Assembly: GCA_028456385.1 (NCBI GenBank)
Contig: JALNQF010000149.1
Span: forward strand, 46,188-110,187
Reading direction: 5' to 3'
From: Ophiosphaerella korrae
Lineage: Eukaryota; Ascomycota; Dothideomycetes; Pleosporales; Phaeosphaeriaceae
DNA length: 64,000 nt
Position 1 is the first letter of the stretch; each line of letters opens with the position of its first letter. The notes beneath the pieces were generated by a model. That model worked only from the letters and a program-made list of their open reading frames with translations, made no database searches and was not told the origin of the DNA. Shown here piece after piece: positions 56,524 through 64,000 of this stretch. The translations under genes and the position numbers were made by a program.

Positions 56524-56558
56524 CTTTGCTAATTTAGTTATTGTAAGAAGCAAAGTAT
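56521..56558 (+). other. Perfect 10-bp inverted repeat at the primer-binding region
   Basis: ATACTTTGCT (56,521-56,530) and AGCAAAGTAT (56,549-56,558) are exact reverse complements separated by 18 bp, spanning the end of the 5' LTR. Here a tRNA-complementary primer site would be expected; none was recognised. The hairpin might relate to self-priming, or might be chance. Confidence 0.45.
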
Positions 56559-59500
56559 AAGTAATATATAGTCTAGCTAATATAATAGTAGAAAGTTTAA
56601 TAAAGTAATTAGGTAAAGCCCCTAAAAGTAGTCCTAAATTAGATAGTACTATATAGGAAACAATTAAAGGTCGTCTTAACTAACTAATTAACAACAAAGA
56701 AGATATAAAAATAGTAATTAATACCTTAGAAATATAGAACAAGGAACTATAAGATTACGTAAAACAAAACAAGGTATAAATTAAAGCTATTATCTAAGGA
56801 TAGAACTAGATAGAACTAATTACCTAAAGATTAGAGATAAGTGCGACAAAGAAACTACTAAAGATACTTATCCTTAAGAAATTTAATAGAATAAGAGAAA
56901 AACTAAGACTCTTTATTATATTAGTACAACTCTAGATAGATATATAAGTACTATACTTTAATATAGAAGAAAAGAAAGTAATATATATTAGATTATACTT
57001 TAAAGAAGACGTAATAAGATAGTATAAACCTTACTAGATAGATTACACGATATATTCTCTAATAACTTAGAAAGATAAGACTAGAGCTATCTTTAGAAGT
57101 TACAAATACTTTACTAAATAGATAAGAGTAGTGTTTAGAGATATAGATATTACCTAATAAGCTAAAGAGTAATTAGAAAAGCTTATATAATACTAGAGTA
57201 TTCCTAAGTACGTATTATAGTTTAAATAACTATTACAAAATATAGAATAGAATAAGTTAGCTTTAATATTATAATTTAAACAAGGACTAAACTTAAAGAT
57301 CTAATATAAGATAATATATATAGAGAAACTATAAACACTAGAAGCTTTAAAGTAATAGGTAATATAAATTAATAACAATCTTTAAGAATAGAAGAAGAAT
57401 AAATATAGAGGTTATACCTAGAACTATAATAAAGAAGACTCTATAATCCTTAACGCTAATAAAGATAGAAAGAAAAAGAAAAATAAAGACTTTACGTACT
57501 TTAACTATAGTAAACTAGGCTACTACGTAAAGAACTATAGATCTAAGTTAAAGAAAGATATAGTATACTATAAATATAGGAAACTAAGATACTTTGTAAA
57601 AGACTATAAGAGTAAGGACCTAAAGAAAGAAACCTAGTTAAAGATAACTAAAAAGAAAAAGAAAGCACTATAAGTATAGGCTAAACCTTAGGAGAAAGTA
57701 GCTAGGAGTAAAGAAGTATAATATATAATACTCTACTAGACCTTTTATTATAACAATAACTACTATATATATCTTTCTAGTAAATAGAGAGTAGTATAGT
57801 TCTTATAAAAATAAAGATATAGAGTAGCTATAATAAAAGAAAGAATAAAAGCTTAGCTAGAAGAAATAGCTTAAGTAATAGACCTCTTAATAGAAGATTT
57901 AGAAAGGGAAAAGCCTCTAGTACTAGATAAAAAAACTACTACAACTACCTCTAAAAGACTATAAAGAAGTAAGAAGTAAGTTAGTATAAGAGGTATAGAA
58001 TACGCTTAGCTAATAATATATAGCTATAATAGCTATATAATAATAAATATAGAGGAATAAAATAAAGAATAGAGATTTATTTAGATATACTTAATAGTTA
58101 TAAGTATAGAAGAAGTGTATAAAGACTAGAAAGAACGTAATCTTAAAAAGATAAAGTTTATACTATTTTAAAAATAGATAAAGTAATATATAGTTATAGT
58201 AAGAAGAATACCTATACTAAGAGAGTAGTAGTACCTTATAAGAAAGACGTAATAGATAAATAAAGCCTATATACTAAAAGTACTAGTAGTATACTATATC
58301 CTAATAATAGATATACCTAGCAAAGATAAGTACTAGGAAGGAGATAATAAGATAATAGACCTAAAATATCTAGTATACTTTAAAGTATTATAGATATTAT
58401 ACCTAGATAAGAATTATATTATATATAAAAACTCTAAAGTAAATAATAATATATAGCTTATAAAGAGAAGAGGCTATAATTATATAAGAGTAATTATAGT
58501 AGAAAGTATCTAAGGATAGAAAATAACCCTAGAAAATAGATACCTAGTAGTAAGACCTAGATCTAAGTTAACTAAAAAATACGTCTAAGGAAGACTATAG
58601 CATAAATGTACAAATAATAAATATCTAAAATATAAAGAATATAAACTTAAAGTAAAGCTATAGCCTTAAAAATATAGATAGTTTAATAAATTACTAAAGT
58701 AAAAAAAGCTAGAAGGTATAAGAGGCCTATATATTATAAAAATAAGTATATACTAAGAAAGGAAAGTATAACTAATAATTAATAGTAGAGCTATAAAAAA
58801 CTTTATATTAAAAAAGTTTATAGAAATATAAGGAATAAAGTATACTATAAAGAAATACCCTTAATAATTAAGTACGATTAAAAGAAAACTATTCTAAGAA
58901 CCTATATAGTTTAAAATAGTACCCTTAATACTAAGGTTAGAGAGACTAGAAATTAAGAACATAGTTATAGATATAATAATAATTAATAATAAATAAGATA
59001 TAATACTAGGTATACTATAGTTATAGATAACTAACCTATATATTAATTAGAGAACAAGAGATATTAGCTATAATAAAATAGATATATTAAAGGCTAATAT
59101 AAGTACTTGTAAAAGAGAATTCCTTAAAGAATATAAGAAATAAGAAAAATAGCTTATAGAGCTAGAAGACTACTTTCTAGAATATTAACTATAGGACTTA
59201 GTAATAGAACTAGAAGAAGGTAAAAACTTAGGATAGAGCCTAGTCTACTAAAAGATAGAAGAAGAATCTAAAATTAAGTAAACGTTTATCTAAAAAGTAA
59301 TAAAGAAAGGATAGATAAGAGAGTCTAAATCCTTAGTAGCGTATAGACTAATATTTATAGATAAAAAGGGAATAAGTAATAAAAGACCCTACGTAGACTT
59401 TAGAAAAACTAACGTAATTATAAATAAAAACTAATACCTACTACTATAAATAGATAAAATACAAGATAGACTATAAAGAGTAAAAATCTTTACAAAACTA

Positions 59501-62500
59501 GATATCTAAAACGCCTACTATTAGATTAGAATTAAAGAAGGTAATAAATAGAAAATAGTATTTAGAATATAGTATAGACTATATAAATATTTAGTTATAC
59601 TATTTAGCTTAATAAATACGCTAGTAGCGTTCTAAGAAAGAATTAATATAGTACTAAGAGAGTACCTAGATATATTTATATTTATATACTTAGATAATAT
59701 CCTTATATTTTTAGAAATAGAAGAAGAACACAAGTAATATATATATAAAGTACTAGAGAAACTAGTAGAAAATAAACTATTTCTAAAAATAAGAAAATAC
59801 AAATTCTATATAAAAAAGATAGATTTCCTTAGATTTATTATTAAACTAGGGAAGATAAAGATTAATCTAGAGAAGATTAAATTAATTAATAAGTAGCTAA
59901 TACTAAAAAACCTAAAAGAAGTATAATAATTTTATAGGCTAGCTAACTTTTATAAAAAGTTAATAGTAAGATATTCTAAAGATATAGAGCTAATAACAAG
60001 ACTTATAAAAAAAGATACGCTATTTAAATAGATAAAAGAATACAACAAAGTATTTAAAAAGATTAAAAAGAGATTTATAGAAAACCTAGTTATTAGAATA
60101 TATAATCTAGACCTACTAGTAATAGTAAAGATAGATATATCTAATTTAGTCTATAGGATAATACTAATACAAGAAGACCTAGAAACTAAAAAGGAATACT
60201 TAGTTAAATACTTCTCTAAGAAGATAAAAATAGTAGAACTTAACTATCTAATTTATAATAAAGAAATACTAGTAATCTATAAAGTATTTAAATAATAGAG
60301 AGTATACTTATAAAGAGTAAAGTATTAGATAAAAGTCTATATAGACTATAAGAATCTTATAAGATTTATAATAAATAAAGAACTATTATAACGCTATATA
60401 AGATAGTAGGAATTCTTATTAATATTTAATATAGAAATTATATATACAAAAGAGAAAGATAACTAATTTATAGACGCTCTTAGTAGAAGACTAGACCTAT
60501 AAGAAGAAGTAAGCGCTACTAGTATAGTTCTAGTTAAGAACAAAGAAGGATATTTAATCCTAAACATACCTAAGATAGCTATAATACTTAAGAGAAAAAG
60601 TAGTAAACTAAATAAATAGATTTAGAAAATAACGTAAGAAGTATCTAAAAAAATAAAGAAACTAGAAATCTAAGAAAGATTTATATAAGCTTATAGAAGA
60701 ATATATATCTTAAGTAAAATATAAAGAGAATTTATAAGATAATTCTATAAATTACTAGTATATAGTTACTAAAGAATTAAAAAAATATTAGATAGACTAC
60801 TATAAAACTACTATATTCTAAAAGTAAGATAACTAGTAATAAAAGTATTATAAGACTATATAGAATACTATAGAAATAAATATAATAGATATATACTATA
60901 TAGAATACTATAACTAGTAGAAGTACTAAAATAACTATAAAGAGTTATTATAATAGACTTTATTATAAAGCTACTAAAGTCTAAAGATCTAATATTAAGA
61001 GTTAAGTATAATAAAATCCTAACTATAGTAGATAAGCTAATAAAGTATATATACTTCTAACTATATAAAGAAAAGAGTAGGATAGAGGCTACTATATACT
61101 AAGTTCTAGGAATAGTAATTAGTTAATATAAACTACTAGATAAAATTATTATAGATAAAGATATACAATTTATATTAAAACTATAGAGAACAATATTAGT
61201 ACAATTAGGAATATATTACGTAATATCTATAGTATATTAACTATAAATAGATAGATAGTTAGAATAAATAAATTAAATAGTAGAATAGTACTTAAGATAC
61301 TACCTTAACTATAACTAGAATAACTAGGTATAGTTACTACCTATAGTATAGTTAGTATATAACAGCGCAAAGAATATAGTAATAGAAGTATTACTCTTTT
61401 TTATAAACTATAGATTTAAACCTAATATATACTAGATACTAAGAAACTAAATATCTTAGTCTCTAAGAAGAGAAAACTTTACTAATAGACTTAAAGATAT
61501 ATACAATTAACTAAAATAAGACGTAGAATTCTTATATAATTAAATAGCTAAGTACTATAACAAGAAGTATAAAGAGAGACTTTAATTTAAAAAGAAAGAA
61601 AAAGTATAGTTATTATAAAAAAATATTAAGAGTAAGTAACTAAGCTTAAAACTAGACTATATTAAGATAAAACTATATAAGATTAAGAAAGAAGTTATAC
61701 TAGTTATATTTAAACTAAAGCTACTAAATAAAATAAAGATATACCTAATATTCTATATAGCTTTACTAGAGTAAGTACTATAAAATATAGAACTACTAGT
61801 ATATAAAGTAGATACGTATAGAGAATAAGAAGAATAAGAAGTTAAAGAAATCTTATAGTACTAGTTTTATAATAGAAGAAACTACTACTTAGTAGAATAG
61901 ATAGGTATAGATAAAAAAAGATAACTATAAGAGAAAATATAGGAACTAGAAGATAATCTTAATTACTCTAAGAAACTAGAAGACTTCTAAAGTTAAAACC
62001 TCTAAGAACGCCTAGTAGTAAACTAAGAGAACTAATATTACTAATAATAGATAGAGAGATAATAAGAACGTCTAATATAGGATCTACTACAATAAACGCC
62101 TTATCTAAGTCTAGCTTAGCTTCTAGAGCTACTAACTATTTAGCTAATTTCTTATTATTTAAAGTCTTTATTTTATAAAGGCAAGAGAGATAAGCTTAAT
62201 TTTTTACTAGCTTACTCTACGTAAGCTCCTAGATTTACTTATACTTAGCTTTAGCCTCTATAATTTAAGATAGTAATTTCTTTTAAGTCTAGTTAATAGC
62301 TTTCCTTATTATTATTAAGCCTAAACGCAAGAATAAGTATAATAAACGTATACTTAGAGAGAGAAATACTAGACACGTTATAAGAACTATATATATTTAT
62401 ACAAATATATACTTTATAAGCCTTACTATTATTTATAGAAATAATATATAGAAGAGACTTAGAGTTTAATTTAAGAGAAGTATAATAAGAATAAGGAAAT

Positions 62501-62664
62501 ATTTTAATACTATTACGTAATACGCAATTAGTAAGAAGATAGTAATAATATATAGATAAAATAAGTATAAAGGAGGATAAAGAACTTTATATTAATAAAG
62601 AAATAGGATTAATAACTTTAGCTCTAGAATAGATAAACTAGGACTTATCTAGAGAAAGAGATAG

Positions 62665-63091
62665 TATTATAGGTGTAATAGAAGAAATTGAGATAGAGCT
62701 AATTAGTTTTAACTTAGATACTAATAAAGTATAAGATAAGTAAAGTAATAATCTTAATTAGGAGACTATATATAACTAGGATACCTAGAGTAATTTATAA
62801 TCTATAGATTCTTAGTATCTATAGATTATAGATTAAGATAATCTATAATCTATTAGTCTTAGCAACTATAGATTATAGATTACAACAAGTATATAGTTAA
62901 TAGGATACGTATTACTAGGATAGTATTAGTAATTTAATCTCTTAACTATAGAACGCTAATATAAGATAGTTATAAAATATCTTCTATTATTTATAGTTAT
63001 TATAGATTACTCTATAAGCTTTTACTATTACTTTATAATCTACTAACCTCTAATATAGGCGCCTATAGTTAATAATAAGTAGCTAGTAATA
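62665..63091 (+). repeat. 3' LTR of the chromovirus
   Basis: 427 bp, starting TATTATAGGTGTAATAG right after a purine-rich tract (AGAGAAAGAGATAG, 62,651-62,664) that fits a polypurine tract. It aligns with the 5' LTR without length change; differences are C-to-T and G-to-A, almost all with the mutated base in this copy. Confidence 0.92.
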
Positions 63092-63220
63092 TTAAGCACT
63101 TTAATAAGTATATAAAGAACTAAGTAGTTAGTGCGTATTAGCTACTTATACTTAATAGTTATAAGAGCTACTACTCTCTTAAGTTTAATAAGATCTATAA
63201 AGAGAATAATATCTATACGC
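63092..63220 (+). mobile_element. Fot1/pogo-type transposon, continuation after the LTR element
   Basis: After one copy of TTAAG the reading sense resumes exactly where it was cut: NxLK on the left is followed by HFNKYIKN here, then LLILNSYKSYYSLKFNK and KENNIYTL, the region before the last catalytic acid of pogo-type DDE transposases. It is then lost at ~63,220, where an inverted LTR fragment begins. Confidence 0.8.
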
Positions 63221-63426
63221 TGTAATAGGCCTCCTATCGTCGACTATAAGTACCTGTCTTAGAAGAGTTAGTAGATTGTAAGGTAATAACAAAAGTTTGT
63301 ATAAGGATCTATAATAACTATAAATAATAGAAGATGTTTTGCAACTATCTTGTATTAGCGTTCTGTAGTTAAAGGATTGAATTACTAATACTATCCTAAC
63401 AATGCGTATTACTACTAACTATATAG
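63221..63426 (-). repeat. Partial LTR of the same family in inverse orientation
   Basis: This ~206-bp stretch is the reverse complement of the 3' half of the 427-bp LTR; blocks such as AATAATAGAAGATGTTTTG and AGTTAGTAGATTGTAAGG match with only transition differences. It has kept some C and G lost in the other copies. The outer boundary is approximate and no partner LTR is seen. Confidence 0.75.
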
Positions 63427-64000
63427 TAATAATATCTTAGCAGCTTTGTTACTTTGTATTTACTAAGATCGCGAATTTACGAATTTGTTACATAATAGCT
63501 TTATAGCTTTGTATTTACTAAGATCGCGAATTTATAAATCTGTTACGTATCTATATTATAGTTAGCTTCTTAATTAAACTTGTTGTCTTATAAGTTATTA
63601 CCCTACTTATCCTATACTTTGTTAGTAGCTAAGCGTAGACTAATTAGTTTTATCTTAGTTTCCCTTGTTACTACTATAACACTATTCTCTCTTCTACGTA
63701 GTCCCTTATTTCTCTATACTAGTACTAAGGTTATTAATCCTATTTCTTTGTTAATCCTTAGTTCTTTATTACTCTCTATACTATCTTAGTCCTATTATAA
63801 CAAACTTCTCCTTGTAGCTCGTATTGTTCGCAACAGGGTTAAGATGTTCTTATATTATTATTATACTAAATTAGGTCTTACTTATCTTATGTCTTTAAAG
63901 GATAGTAAACACTGTAATAAGTATATTCTCGCTAATATCTAGTATAAGTATATTTCCTCTAGGGTTTTACTTATAGAGTGTAAGTGTTTAATTTCTATAT
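63427..64000. repeat. RIP-mutated repeat DNA with a ~40-bp direct repeat; decayed Cys-rich coding sense at the end
   Basis: CTTTGTATTTACTAAGATCG begins a ~40-bp unit at 63,452-63,491 repeated at 63,507-63,546. After 63,570 the plus strand is a TA/CT-rich stretch. From ~63,830 one frame reads KMFLYYYYTKLGLTYLMSLK and CNKYILANI, which would be a C-x-x-C/G-L-x-C-type fungal transposon protein if Tyr codons were Cys before RIP; this is a weak inference. A 69-codon frame at 63,580 is low-complexity and not a gene. The feature continues past the window. Confidence 0.5.

Larger units (their letters stand above)
56097..63091 (+). mobile_element. Ty3/gypsy chromovirus LTR retrotransposon, heavily RIP-mutated, ~7.0 kb
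   Basis: Complete element: 427-bp LTRs at both ends and a TTAAG duplication at 56,092-56,096 and 63,092-63,096. The polyprotein is plus strand but riddled with TAG/TAA. Recognisable in order: gag with two decayed zinc knuckles (~57,490-57,615; FNYSKLGYYVKNY and KYRKLRYFVKDY, Cys mutated to Tyr), protease (~58,775; NSRAIKNFI for D-S-G-A), reverse transcriptase with IYLDNILIF (~59,690; for Y-x-D-D), RNase H (~60,100-60,300), integrase (~60,780-61,440; IIDKDIQF) and a C-terminal chromodomain-like segment (~61,840-61,990; RNYYLVE). The chromodomain after integrase defines a chromovirus. It cannot encode any protein now. Confidence 0.95.

Noticed and set aside
63580..63789. 69-codon hydrophobic frame
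   Set aside because: Leu/Ser-rich translation of a CTT/TTA-rich RIP-mutated stretch; no gene context.
1..64000. CRISPR arrays, prokaryotic operons, rRNA and telomere repeats
   Set aside because: None seen; the sequence is a fungal nuclear segment with spliced genes.

Overview
The window is nuclear DNA of a filamentous ascomycete (Pezizomycotina). Evidence: genes split by short (about 40-60 nt, rarely 140 nt) introns with fungal CTAAC/CTGAC branch sites, fungal-type families (HET domain, Prp38, CrnA/NrtA-type nitrate transporter, Fot1/pogo elements), and AT-rich blocks whose mutations have the C-to-T/G-to-A signature of repeat-induced point mutation (RIP). A Dothideomycete (Pleosporales-like) host is my inference only; no marker gene fixes it.

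Layout. 1-11.9 kb is a dense euchromatic housekeeping block: SDR fragment, secreted kelch protein, kinesin-14, a small conserved-looking protein, an Mte1/ZGRF1-type DUF2439 protein and a BAR-SH3 protein. 12.7-18.6 kb is a decayed accessory patch: a frameshifted pseudogene, an ankyrin gene with one in-frame stop, and a cysteine-rich secreted/membrane protein gene with two in-frame stops. 19.6-38.9 kb is housekeeping again: an ER protein ending in RDEL, a two-TM membrane protein, VPS34, NSE4, a nitrate transporter with a promoter rich in GATA and NirA/NIT4-like sites, a PKA catalytic subunit, a GT8-like type II membrane protein, PRP38 and an F-box-like protein. It is interrupted at 21.9-23.0 kb by a 1,112-bp internally deleted Fot1/pogo element with near-perfect inverted termini and a TA duplication.

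38.9-50.8 kb is an accessory island: a RIP-killed Tc1/mariner-type transposase, a HET gene broken by one frameshift and two stops, then three intact genes for a cytochrome P450, a monocarboxylate-type MFS transporter and an O-methyltransferase that look like a small tailoring cluster without a backbone synthase, then an unrecognised 574-residue protein. 50.8-55.2 kb is gene-poor and holds a truncated aldehyde dehydrogenase. 55.2-64 kb is a nest of transposons: a Fot1/pogo transposase cut in two by a Ty3/gypsy chromovirus (56,097-63,091; identical-length 427-bp LTRs; 5-bp TTAAG target duplication), followed by a partial LTR in inverse orientation and more RIP-mutated repeat DNA.

Coordinates of spliced genes were worked out by hand from frame continuity and splice signals; names come from recognised motifs, not from searches.
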